Shown here piece after piece: positions 53,477 through 61,566 of a stretch of DNA of 64,000 bases. Source of the DNA: Sphingomonas guangdongensis (lineage in GTDB: Bacteria > Pseudomonadota > Alphaproteobacteria > Sphingomonadales > Sphingomonadaceae). The notes under the pieces were generated by a model, which had not been told where the DNA came from, searched no databases, and saw only the letters and a list, made by a program, of their open reading frames with translations. Numbering within the stretch: the first letter of the stretch is position 1; the number at the start of each line of letters is the position of its first letter. Both the position numbers and the translations under genes were made by a program. The stretch lies in contig NZ_OBMI01000001.1 in NCBI RefSeq assembly GCF_900199185.1, forward strand, positions 124,001 through 188,000. Reading direction: 5' to 3'.

Positions 53477-55180
53477 TCAGAACAGCTGGCCGCGGATCAT
53501 GCTGAGATGATCGGCGATGGGTCCGAGCGCGAGGCTCGGCAGGAAGGTGAGGCCGCCCAGGATCAGGACGATACCGACGAGCAGGCCGACCCACAGGCCG
53601 CCGGTGGTCGGAAAGGACCCCGCGCTCTCGGGCGTATACTTCTTGGCGGCCAGGCTGCCCGCGATCGCCAGCATCGGCACAATCACGAAGAAGCGGCCGA
53701 ACCACATCGCGATCCCCAGCAGCCCGTTGTAGTAGGGCGTGTTGGCGGTGAGACCCGCGAAGGCGGAGCCGTTGTTTCCGACCGCGCTGGTGAAGGCGTA
53801 GAGAATCTCCGAGAAACCGTGCGGCCCCTTGTTGAGCGGCCCGGCCAGCCCCTGCTCCAGCACGCTCGACAGCGCGGTGAAGCCGAGGATGACGAGTGGC
53901 AGGACAGCGATCGCCAGCACGGCGAGCTTGACCTCGCGCGCCTCGATCTTCTTGCCGACATATTCGGGCGTGCGGCCGACCATGAGGCCTGCGACGAACA
54001 CCGCCAGGATCGCAAACAGCAGGAAGCCGTAGATGCCCGCGCCGACGCCGCCGATCACGACCTCGCCCAACTGGATGTTAAACAGCGGGATCATGCCGCC
54101 GAGCGCGGTGAAGCTGTCGTGCATCGAGTTCACCGCGCCGCACGAGGCGGCGGTGGTGACGACGGAGAAGAGCGCGCTGGCGGCGATGCCGAAGCGCACT
54201 TCCTTGCCCTCCATGTTGCCGCCAGCGACGCCCAGTTCGTGGAGGATCGGGTTGCCCGCTGCTTCCTGCCAGTAGGTGACGGTGACGCCCGCGAGGAACA
54301 GGATCACCATCGCCGACAGGATCGCCCAGCCCTGGCGGGTGTTGCCGACCGCCTTGCCGAACGTCCACGTCAGGCCGAAACCGATAACGAAGATCGACAG
54401 CATCTGAACCAGGTTGGTCAGCGCGGTGGGGTTCTCGAACGGATGCGCGGAGTTGGCGTTGAAGAAGCCGCCGCCGTTGGTGCCGAGCATCTTGATCGCC
54501 TCCTGGCTGGCGATGGGGCCGAGCAGGATCGACTGGCGGACACCCTCCAGCGTGTTCACGTCGACCGCACCCGCCATCGTCTGCGGAACGCCGCTCGCAA
54601 TCAGGAACAGCGCGTACACGATGCAGATCGGCAGCAGCAGGTAGAGTGTGACCCGCGTAACGTCGGCCCAGAAGTTGCCGATCGTCGTTGCGCTGCGCCG
54701 CGCGAAGCCGCGAAACAGCGCAAAGGCGAGCGCGATGCCGGTCGCCGCCGACAGGAAGTTGTGGATGGTCAGCCCCAGCATCTGGCTGAGGTTGGACATG
54801 GTGCTCTCACCGCCGTAGCTCTGCCAGTTGGTGTTGGTGGTGAAGCTGACCGCGGTGTTGAAGGCGAGGTGCGGCGACAGCCCGGCGAGCCCCTGCGGGT
54901 TCCCCGGCAGCACGCCCTGCAGCCGCAGCACCGCGTAGGTGAAGACCATCAGCGAAACGTTGAACAGCAGCATGTGCACGGCATAGCGCCGCCAGCCCTG
55001 CTCGGCCGCGGGATCGATTCCGGCGATCTTGTAGAAGCCGCGCTCGACTGGCCCGAGCACGACATGGAGTGGCGTCCGCCGTCCCTCGTAGAGGGCGTGG
55101 AGCCACAGTCCGACCGGCTTGGTAAGCGCCAGCAGGATGCCGACGAACAGCAGGATCAGGAACCAGCCCTGAAGTGTCAT
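53477..55180 (-). CDS. kdpA: K+-transporting ATPase subunit KdpA
   Basis: 567 residues, the K+-channel-like subunit with ten membrane segments. The four selectivity-loop regions are visible: [37 protein letters not shown], the [17 protein letters not shown] loop and [16 protein letters not shown]. It starts 13 nt after kdpF. Confidence 0.97.
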   Translation of the reverse strand: MTLQGWFLILLFVGILLALTKPVGLWLHALYEGRRTPLHVVLGPVERGFYKIAGIDPAAEQGWRRYAVHMLLFNVSLMVFTYAVLRLQGVLPGNPQGLAGLSPHLAFNTAVSFTTNTNWQSYGGESTMSNLSQMLGLTIHNFLSAATGIALAFALFRGFARRSATTIGNFWADVTRVTLYLLLPICIVYALFLIASGVPQTMAGAVDVNTLEGVRQSILLGPIASQEAIKMLGTNGGGFFNANSAHPFENPTALTNLVQMLSIFVIGFGLTWTFGKAVGNTRQGWAILSAMVILFLAGVTVTYWQEAAGNPILHELGVAGGNMEGKEVRFGIAASALFSVVTTAASCGAVNSMHDSFTALGGMIPLFNIQLGEVVIGGVGAGIYGFLLFAILAVFVAGLMVGRTPEYVGKKIEAREVKLAVLAIAVLPLVILGFTALSSVLEQGLAGPLNKGPHGFSEILYAFTSAVGNNGSAFAGLTANTPYYNGLLGIAMWFGRFFVIVPMLAIAGSLAAKKYTPESAGSFPTTGGLWVGLLVGIVLILGGLTFLPSLALGPIADHLSMIRGQLF

Positions 55181-55193
55181 GGATCCGCTCCCT

Positions 55194-55283
55194 TCAGAAG
55201 CGTTCGGGGCGGATCAGCACCGCCACCAGGTAGACGAGCAGCCCGAGCGCGGTGAGCGCGGCGAGCCAGAGATCGAGGGTCAT
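55194..55283 (-). CDS. kdpF: K+-transporting ATPase subunit KdpF (29 residues)
   Basis: 29-residue one-helix protein translated from the ATG at 55283 to the stop at 55194-55196: one hydrophobic stretch ([19 protein letters not shown]) followed by RPERF, the classical KdpF ending. It is the small stabilising lipid-like subunit of the KdpFABC complex. Many annotation programs miss it because of its length. Confidence 0.9.
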   Translation of the reverse strand: MTLDLWLAALTALGLLVYLVAVLIRPERF

Positions 55284-55294
55284 CGCGTCATCCC

Positions 55295-55378
55295 TTAGGC
55301 ATTGTCGCAGAGGCGGGCGTAGGCGAGCGTCAGCCCGACCAGCCCCACCATGATCGCGATCCAGAGCAGGTCTTCCAT
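55295..55378 (-). CDS. 27-residue membrane micro-ORF upstream of kdpF
   Basis: ATG at 55378 to TAA at 55295, 27 residues: MEDLLWIAIMVGLVGLTLAYA, then the polar end RLCDNA. A strong ribosome-binding site (caggagg) lies just upstream, so it is likely translated. It has one membrane helix with a Cys at the end. Short helices of this pattern occur near kdpF in other bacteria (recalled, not checked). It may be a second accessory subunit or a regulator of KdpABC. Confidence 0.6.
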   Translation of the reverse strand: MEDLLWIAIMVGLVGLTLAYARLCDNA

Positions 55379-55391
55379 CAGCGGCCTCCTG

Positions 55392-56267
55392 TCAGAACGC
55401 AGCCGTCAGCGAGGCCAGCACCGTGCTGCCGGCAATGTTGCCGGTGCCGTCCTGGCCCTTGCTGAAGCTCGGGCGCAGGTATCCTGCCTCCCGATTGGAG
55501 ATGTTCGTGTCGACCCACGAGAGATTGAAGGTCAGGTTGCGGAAAGTGGCATCCGCGCCGATCGACCAGTCCCAATACTTGCCCGTCGGTGACACGGCGG
55601 TCGCGTTGGGCCCCAGTCCATCCTGGCCCCAGCTGTGCCCGATGTGCGCCTTGGCGGTGATCGGCGTGCCGACGAGCGCGAACGCGCCGTCGCCCCACAG
55701 GTAGAGGTTGTCGTCCTTGGCGCCGGGATCAGTATACACGCCCGCCGCCGCATCGGCGCCGGTGCGGTACCAGCGGCCGAGCGCCTGCTGCTTGGGCGCA
55801 TAGGCCGCGCCTGCGGTGAGGGTGGCGGGGCCGGTCGTTCCGGTCAGCTTGACGTAGGGCTCCGCGAAGTCGGTCTTGTCCGCGCCGCCCGGATACATGT
55901 ACCAGGTCAGGCCGACGTCCAGCGTCGCGTTGTCGGCGAGGGCGGCCTTGTAGCCGCCGATCAGGTCCAGCTCCATGTTGGCGCCGCCGAACGTTCCCCA
56001 GCTGGCCAGGTTCGACGCCCACACGCCCGCGTAGACGCCGCTGCGGTGCCCAACCGTGATCCCGCTTTGCACCGCCATTTCCCGGTCCGACTGCGACACG
56101 CCGCGGAAACGGTAGTCGGAGGCGATCGCGGCCGAACCGCTGACCGTGATCGCGGCGGGCGGTTCCGTCTCGCCCGCATCCGCCGTGTCGCCAGCCGTCG
56201 TCTGCGCCTGCGCCGCGACCGGCGACGCCGCGAGCAGCACAAGCGCCGCAGCCTGATAGAACGTCAT
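55392..56267 (-). CDS. TorF-family putative porin (Gcw_chp)
   Basis: 291 residues. The signal peptide (MTFYQAAALVLLAASPVAAQAQ) is followed by an acidic linker and the family block AITVSGSAAIASDYRFRGVSQSDREMAVQSGI, which gives the Gcw_chp/TorF name. Strands with Tyr/Trp girdles follow and the chain ends in STVLASLTAAF (terminal Phe, as in outer-membrane barrels). It is the first gene of the kdp operon, 13 nt before the 27-residue ORF. It could provide an outer-membrane route for K+ or another small solute under K+ limitation (inference). Confidence 0.88.
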   Translation of the reverse strand: MTFYQAAALVLLAASPVAAQAQTTAGDTADAGETEPPAAITVSGSAAIASDYRFRGVSQSDREMAVQSGITVGHRSGVYAGVWASNLASWGTFGGANMELDLIGGYKAALADNATLDVGLTWYMYPGGADKTDFAEPYVKLTGTTGPATLTAGAAYAPKQQALGRWYRTGADAAAGVYTDPGAKDDNLYLWGDGAFALVGTPITAKAHIGHSWGQDGLGPNATAVSPTGKYWDWSIGADATFRNLTFNLSWVDTNISNREAGYLRPSFSKGQDGTGNIAGSTVLASLTAAF

Positions 56268-56368
56268 TCCCGCACCTCTTGGTAGCGGCGGTCGTCAATG
56301 CGCGCCGCCTTCAGGAACAGGCGATTAGGCGGATGACGCATAGGAATTCGAGAGCGATTCCCTGCTTT

Positions 56369-56399
56369 CGCATAGTGCGCGCATAGTGTTCGCGTTGTG
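56369..56399. promoter_or_regulatory. Three 9-bp direct repeats on an 11-bp period, candidate KdpE site
   Basis: cgcatagtg occurs at 56369-56377 and again at 56380-56388; a third copy cgcgttgtg (7 of 9 matches) is at 56391-56399. The starts are exactly 11 bp apart, the spacing used by OmpR/PhoB-family regulators. A fourth partial copy (cgcatagga) is at 56337-56345. The array lies about 100-130 nt upstream of the porin-kdp operon and about 80-110 nt upstream of the divergent sigma-factor gene, so either could be the target. KdpE is the best candidate binder by location; this is inference. Confidence 0.5.
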
Positions 56400-56476
56400 C
56401 GACGCCGGCCGGTCTCTCGCCCCGCCGCGGCGGTGGTGCTACAGCGCCGTCACGCGGCGGGGATGCGGGGGCGTGG

Positions 56477-57010
56477 TTGTTGGACGATCCTGACGGGGAG
56501 CTGGTCCGGGCCGCGCAGGCGGGGGATCGCGCCGCCTTTGCCGCGCTGCTGGAGCGGCACTACGACCGAGTCCACGGCCTTGCCTGGCAACTGACCGGCT
56601 CGCGCGCGGACGCGGAAGACGTCGCGCAGGACGTGTGCTGCGCGCTGGTCGAAAAGATCGGCGGCTTTCGCGGCGAGGCGAAGTTCACGACCTGGTTGTG
56701 CGGGATCACCCTCAATGCCGCGCGCGACCTGCACCGCCGCCGCCGATCGCTGCGCGGCCTTGCCGAGCGGCTGGCGGTCGTCACGGGGCTGGCGCCGCGC
56801 CCGGACGGCCGCGACCTCCACGACGCCATGTGGGTCACGAGCGCCGTCGCCCGGCTGAAGCCCGCCTACCGTGACACGGTGGCGCTGGTCGCCGGTCAGC
56901 AGCTGAGCCACGCGGAGGCGGCCGCGCTGCTCGGCGTGGCGGAGGCGACGGTGTCGTGGCGGATGCACGAGGTCCGCCGGCTGCTCTCGCAGGGCGATGC
57001 CACGGCCTGA
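56477..57010 (+). CDS. ECF-type RNA polymerase sigma factor
   Basis: 177 residues with regions 2 and 4 of sigma-70 and no region 1 or 3. Region 2: [45 protein letters not shown], ending in [17 protein letters not shown]. Region 4: [48 protein letters not shown] with the HTH. The TTG at 56477 (a second TTG follows) is used; no better ATG is seen. It is divergent from the kdp operon. Downstream VWA and TPR genes may belong to its regulon or form an anti-sigma system (inference). Confidence 0.9.
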   Translation: MLDDPDGELVRAAQAGDRAAFAALLERHYDRVHGLAWQLTGSRADAEDVAQDVCCALVEKIGGFRGEAKFTTWLCGITLNAARDLHRRRRSLRGLAERLAVVTGLAPRPDGRDLHDAMWVTSAVARLKPAYRDTVALVAGQQLSHAEAAALLGVAEATVSWRMHEVRRLLSQGDATA

Positions 57011-57105
57011 AGTTTTTCTTCGCGCGCTCCCAAGGATCGGCCGCGATCCCGCGTCGAAGGGTCATGCGGGTGATGGTGCCCGCGTGACCCTGAAGGGGAG
57101 CATCA

Positions 57106-58818
57106 ATGTCCCAAGCTCGATCCATTGCCGGCCTCGTCGCGGTCTCCGTCCTGCTTGCCGCCTGCGCCGCACACCGCGACAGCGAGCCGGTTGAAAGCGC
57201 CGCCGCCAACGCCGCTGCACGGGCCGGAGCGGAGGAGATCATCGTCACCGGCCAGCATGTGCCGGGAGTGATCGCATCGCTCGCGACCATCCCGCCGCCG
57301 CCCCCACCGCCCCCGCCGCCGGCTCCCGCAGCCCCCCGCCTGATGAGGATGCAGGAGCCGAACTTCCCACGACCTGTTCAGGTCGAGGCGCGCGACCGCT
57401 TTACTGCCACCCAGTCCAACCCCTTCCGGCAGGTGCGCGAGGAGCCCGTCTCCAGCTTCTCCATCGACGTCGACACCGCATCCTACGCCTTCGTGCGCGC
57501 CTCCCTCACCCGGAATGTCCTGCCGCAGCCCGCAGCGGTGCGGGTCGAGGAGCTGGTCAACTATTTCCCCTACGCATACGCGCCCGCCCGCTCCGCCGCA
57601 GAGCCGTTCAGCACCGATGTCGCGGTCATGCCGAGCCCGTGGACGGCAGGTCGCAAGATCGTCCGCATCGGCATCCGCGGGTACGAGATCACGCGCGCCG
57701 TCCGGCCCCGCGCCAACCTCGTCTTCCTGATCGACACCTCCGGCTCGATGAGCGCGCCCAACCGGCTGCCGCTCGTCAAGCAGTCGCTGGCGATGCTGCT
57801 CGAGCAGCTCGACCCGAACGACCGCGTAGCGATCGTGACCTATGCCGGCCAGGCGGGCACCGCGCTCGAACCTACCCGGGTCGCGGACAAGGCGCGTATC
57901 CTGGCGGTGCTCGACCGGCTGGGTGCCGGCGGCAGCACGGCTGGGGCGGAGGGGATCCGCCAGGCTTATGCACTTGCGCAGCAGAACCTCGACCCGCGCG
58001 GCGTCAACCGCGTGATCCTGGCGACCGACGGCGACTTCAACGTCGGCATTACCGATCCGGACGCCCTGAAGGGCTTCGTCGAGCGCGAGCGCGCAAAGGG
58101 CGTCTTCCTGTCCGTGCTCGGCTTCGGGATGGGGAACTACAACGACGCGCTGATGCAGACGCTGGCGCAGAACGGCAATGGCGCGGCCGCCTACATCGAC
58201 ACGGTCGCGGAAGCGCGCAAGACGCTGGTTGAGGAGGCGAGTGCGACGCTGTTCCCTATCGCCAAGGACGTGAAGATCCAGGTCGAGTTCAACCCCGCAA
58301 CCGTCGCCGAGTACCGGCTGATCGGATACGAGACGCGGATGCTGGCGCGCGAGGACTTCGAGAACGACCGGGTCGATGCGGGCGAGGTCGGGTCGGGTCA
58401 GACCGTGACCGCGCTGTACGAGATCGTGCCGGTCGGCGGCCCGCGCGCGAGCGGCGACCTGCGCTACGCCCGGCCGACCCCGGCCACTGCGACCGGCGGG
58501 GGCGAGTACGGCTTCGTCAAGATCCGTTACAAGCTGCCGAAGGCGTCGGCGAGCCGGCTGCTCGCCACCCCGATCCGCCGCGCCGGCGCGTTCGCCCGGC
58601 TGGAGGACGCGCCGCGCGATGCACGCTTCGCCGTCGGGGTCGCGGCGTTCGGCGAGTTGCTGCGCGGTGGCAAGTACAGCGGCACGACGAGCTACGACGA
58701 CGTGCTGCGCATCGCGGGCGGTGCGCGCGGCGACGATCCGTTCGGGTATCGCGCGGAGTTCGTCCAGCTCGTCCGGCAGGCGAAGACCGCGGCCTCGATG
58801 GCGCAACTGGAGCGCTGA
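57106..58818 (+). CDS. VWA-domain lipoprotein, YfbK-like, with TonB-box-like motif
   Basis: 570 residues. The lipobox is LLAAC (Cys at 20). The mature N-terminus contains EEIIVTGQH (43-51), like the E-I-V-V-T-G box of TonB-dependent receptors, then a polyproline run (63-72). The YfbK-type N-domain (EEPVSSFSIDVDTASYAFVR) precedes a von Willebrand A domain whose MIDAS begins at D210 (LIDTSGSMSAPN) and continues with TYAGQAG and ATDGDFNVGITD. The C-terminal domain matches the DUF3520-type segment of YfbK. It is co-directional with the sigma gene, 95 nt downstream. It is probably an outer-membrane or periplasmic adhesion/chaperone protein. Confidence 0.87.
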   Translation: MSQARSIAGLVAVSVLLAACAAHRDSEPVESAAANAAARAGAEEIIVTGQHVPGVIASLATIPPPPPPPPPPAPAAPRLMRMQEPNFPRPVQVEARDRFTATQSNPFRQVREEPVSSFSIDVDTASYAFVRASLTRNVLPQPAAVRVEELVNYFPYAYAPARSAAEPFSTDVAVMPSPWTAGRKIVRIGIRGYEITRAVRPRANLVFLIDTSGSMSAPNRLPLVKQSLAMLLEQLDPNDRVAIVTYAGQAGTALEPTRVADKARILAVLDRLGAGGSTAGAEGIRQAYALAQQNLDPRGVNRVILATDGDFNVGITDPDALKGFVERERAKGVFLSVLGFGMGNYNDALMQTLAQNGNGAAAYIDTVAEARKTLVEEASATLFPIAKDVKIQVEFNPATVAEYRLIGYETRMLAREDFENDRVDAGEVGSGQTVTALYEIVPVGGPRASGDLRYARPTPATATGGGEYGFVKIRYKLPKASASRLLATPIRRAGAFARLEDAPRDARFAVGVAAFGELLRGGKYSGTTSYDDVLRIAGGARGDDPFGYRAEFVQLVRQAKTAASMAQLER

Positions 58819-58960
58819 CGCGCCGTTCGGGTGTCGCCGGGCGGCACCCGATCGGGTCGCGCACCCGGTGCGTTGCGGCTATAGGCGACGACCAGATGCT
58901 CCCGACCGTCTCCTCGCCCGATCAGCGCCGGTGCCCGGTCCGCCGGCAGGTGACGGGCGC

Positions 58961-60100
58961 GTGAGCGATCGCGGCGATCCGGCGTCGCTGCTGCCCCCTG
59001 CGCCGCCGCCGCGACCGGCGCAGCGACGCGCGGCGATCGACGCGGCGCTCGCGCGCTTCGACGGGGTGGAGGCGGACGGGGCCGCGCCGACGGCGCGCCC
59101 ACCGCGGTCGCGGCGCTGGCCGCAGCTGTCGGCGCTCGTCACTGTGGCGCTGGTCGGCGTCGTCAGCGTGACGCTGTGGAACACGCCGGCGTTTCGCGAG
59201 GCCACACCGCCCAGAGCCGAGCAAGCGGCGCGCGCGCCCGCAACGGTGCCGACCGCGTCCAAGCGAACCGATCAGGAGCAGCCGGCGCTCGCCGATGCGG
59301 CGAGGCTTGAGAGACCGGCGGAGGCACCCGCACCGACGATCCGGGAGGCTCCGGTCGAGGATCGCGCCGCGGCGGAGGTGGTGTCCGCCCCGCCGCCCGT
59401 CTCCACCGCGCCCGCGCTGATCGAATCACAGAAGGTCGTGCCGCCGCCGCCCCCCCCTCCTCCTCCTCCTCCTCCTCCGCCGCCGCCGCCGTCACCACCG
59501 CCCCCTCCCGCACCGGCGGCACCGCCTGCGGCGATGGCCCGCGCCGCTGCCGAGCCGGCGAGAGAGGCCGAAGGCTCGTCCGGTGACGAGATCGTGGTCA
59601 CCGGTGCCAACGTCGCGCGCCGGGACGGGCGTGCCGCACTGGCACTGGCCGAGCTACGCGCGACGCCGAGCGCGGCGCGCGGCGGCTGGAACGCGTGCAC
59701 CATCGACGATCCGGCCCGGAGTCTTGCCGCCTGCCGGTCGGCGATCGACCCGGCGCGGCCCGGCCGCCGGGGACGCAGCGACGCGCTGCTGGCCGACGCA
59801 CTCGGTTACGCTTGGGGCGGCGACGATCGCGCGGCAGCCGCGGCGCTGGACCGCGCGGTGGCGGCGGGCGACGATCCCGCGCTCGCCCATCTTAACCGTG
59901 GCATGCTCCGCGCGCGGCGCGGTGACGCGCGGGGCGCCCGCGCCGATCTCGATCGCGCGATCCGGCTCGCGCCGCGATCGGCGCAGGCGCTCTACCAGCG
60001 CAGCCTGCTCCGCGCGCAGCGCGGCGACGCCGCCGGCGCGGCGGCCGACGCGGCCCGCGCGCTAGCGATCGATCCCGGCTACCGCGCGGTCATCCGCTGA
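58961..60100 (+). CDS. Membrane-anchored polyproline/TPR protein with TonB-box-like motif
   Basis: 379 residues from a GTG at 58961. A short cytoplasmic N-terminus leads to one membrane helix (about 56-74), a Pro/Ala-rich linker with a run of about 17 Pro (161-177), the motif DEIVVTGANVARR (209-221), then two to three TPR-like helix pairs (about 270-375: DALLADALGYAWGGDDRAAA, LNRGMLRARRGDARGA, YQRSLLRAQRGDAAGA). The layout of cytoplasmic tail, TM, Pro-linker and periplasmic protein-binding domain recalls TonB and anti-sigma proteins. Its order after sigma and VWA genes suggests a three-part signalling unit (inference). The start is uncertain because the upstream part is poorly constrained. 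Confidence 0.7.
   Translation: MSDRGDPASLLPPAPPPRPAQRRAAIDAALARFDGVEADGAAPTARPPRSRRWPQLSALVTVALVGVVSVTLWNTPAFREATPPRAEQAARAPATVPTASKRTDQEQPALADAARLERPAEAPAPTIREAPVEDRAAAEVVSAPPPVSTAPALIESQKVVPPPPPPPPPPPPPPPPPSPPPPPAPAAPPAAMARAAAEPAREAEGSSGDEIVVTGANVARRDGRAALALAELRATPSAARGGWNACTIDDPARSLAACRSAIDPARPGRRGRSDALLADALGYAWGGDDRAAAAALDRAVAAGDDPALAHLNRGMLRARRGDARGARADLDRAIRLAPRSAQALYQRSLLRAQRGDAAGAAADAARALAIDPGYRAVIR
59441..59509 (+). repeat. Simple-sequence tract encoding polyproline
   Basis: A run of ccg, ccc and cct triplets (for example cct six or more times in a row near 59455-59477) inside the TPR protein gene. It contains only pyrimidine-rich Pro codons on the plus strand. Such tracts are prone to length changes by slippage in steps of three. 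Confidence 0.8.
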
Positions 60101-61502
60101 CCGCGGCCGGCACCAGCCCGAGCCGGACGCGCGCACGCCAACGGGCGCCGAGCATCAGCGAGACCGCCAGCAGCCCGATCGCCAGCCCCCACCACACGCC
60201 CTCTCCGCCGAGCGGGGTGTAGAAACCGAGCACCACCGACGCGCCGAAGCCGATCACCCAGTAGCCGAACAGCGCGACCAGCATCGGCACGCGGGTGTCC
60301 TGCAGCCCGCGCAGCACGCCCGCGGCGACCGCCTGCGCCCCGTCGACCAATTGGAAAACCGCCGCGATCGCCAGGAAGGCGGTGGCGGTGCGTGCGACGG
60401 CGAGGTCGGCCGCCCGCGCGCGGTCGATGTAGAGCCCGACGAGCGCGTCCGGGATCGCCCAGATCACCGCCGCGGTCACCGCCATGACCGCGATCCCCGC
60501 CGCGAGCGCGACATTGCCGGCGAGCGCGATGCCGCGCGGGTTCCTGGCGCCGAACGCCAGGCCGACGCGCACGGTGGATGCCTGCGCGATGCCGAACGGC
60601 AGTTGGAAGGTGAAGGCGGCGATATTGAGCGCGATGCCGTGCGCCGCCACCTCCGTCACGCCGATCAGCCCCATCAGCAGCGCCGCGCCGCTGAACAGCC
60701 CGCCCTCCAGCATCCACATCAGCATGATCGGCAGCCCGAGCCGCAGGATCGTTCGTGCCCGCTCCGCATCGAAGCGCCACCAGCGCCCGAACAGGTGGTA
60801 GCGGCGCAGGCGGCGGTCGCCGAGCAGCACCGCCGCGTAGGCGGCCGCCATCGCGGCGAAGCAGAGCAGGTTGGCGAGCGCCGACCCGAGCAGCCCCAGC
60901 GCGGGCACGCCGAGCCGCCCGAACACGAACACCCAGTTGCCGACGAGATTGAGCGCGAGCGCCAGCGCGGTGATCGTGAAAGTCCAGCCCGGCCGCCCGA
61001 GCGCCGCGGCGGCGGTGCGCATCACGCCGGCCGCGACCGCGAGCGGCACCGCCACCGTCAGCACGCGAAGGAACGCGCCGGCGCGACGCGCGACCTCCAC
61101 CTCCTGCCCCAGCGCGCCGAGCAGCAGCTCGCCGTGCCATAGTAGCAGCATCGGAACGATCGAGCCGATCACGCCGACCCACAACGCCATGCGGAAGCTG
61201 CGCCTGACCTCCCGCACCGCATGCGCGCGCTGACCCAGTTCGGCGGCGATCAGCGGTGCCGCCGCGCCCGACAGGCCGATCAGCGCATAGCTCAGGAGGT
61301 TGAACAGGAACGCACCCAGCGTCGCGGCGGCGAGGTCGGGGGCACCGAGCCGCGCGACGAAGATCACGTCGACCGCGGAGATCGCCATCTGGAGCAGATT
61401 GGCGCCGACCAGCGGCACCGCGAGGCGGAGGAGCGCGGGCAGTTCGTCGCGCCACGTCTGCGATCGGAGCGGCGACAGCGAGGGAGCGGCAACAGCGGTC
61501 AC
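60090..61502 (-). CDS. MATE family efflux transporter
   Basis: 470 residues with twelve membrane segments in two similar halves. The first half begins LRLAVPLVGANLLQMAISAVDVIFVARLG, the characteristic MATE opening; the second begins LRLGLPIMLMWMLEGGLFSGAALLMGLIG. It exports drugs or metabolites using Na+ or H+. It is NorM-like in length. The GTG start (MTAVAAPSLSPLRSQTW) has no strong ribosome site. The 3' end overlaps the TPR gene convergently by 11 nt. Confidence 0.93.
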   Translation of the reverse strand: MTAVAAPSLSPLRSQTWRDELPALLRLAVPLVGANLLQMAISAVDVIFVARLGAPDLAAATLGAFLFNLLSYALIGLSGAAAPLIAAELGQRAHAVREVRRSFRMALWVGVIGSIVPMLLLWHGELLLGALGQEVEVARRAGAFLRVLTVAVPLAVAAGVMRTAAAALGRPGWTFTITALALALNLVGNWVFVFGRLGVPALGLLGSALANLLCFAAMAAAYAAVLLGDRRLRRYHLFGRWWRFDAERARTILRLGLPIMLMWMLEGGLFSGAALLMGLIGVTEVAAHGIALNIAAFTFQLPFGIAQASTVRVGLAFGARNPRGIALAGNVALAAGIAVMAVTAAVIWAIPDALVGLYIDRARAADLAVARTATAFLAIAAVFQLVDGAQAVAAGVLRGLQDTRVPMLVALFGYWVIGFGASVVLGFYTPLGGEGVWWGLAIGLLAVSLMLGARWRARVRLGLVPAAVSG

Positions 61503-61566
61503 CCGCTGCGCCTTAGCCGTGCCTCCCGGCGATTGCGACGCTCGCGCGAGTCGTTATCGTGGCGGC

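Noticed and set aside
52838..55255. 805-codon plus-strand frame antisense to kdpB and kdpA
   Set aside because: The composition is that of a GC3-driven shadow frame (many H, Q, R and D) and the opposite strand encodes well-conserved Kdp proteins.
59441..59509. Possible frameshift or assembly artefact in the polyproline tract
   Set aside because: The reading frame is intact across the tract and both flanks fit one protein (TM helix before, TonB-box-like motif and TPR after), so it is treated as real; repeat number may be uncertain.
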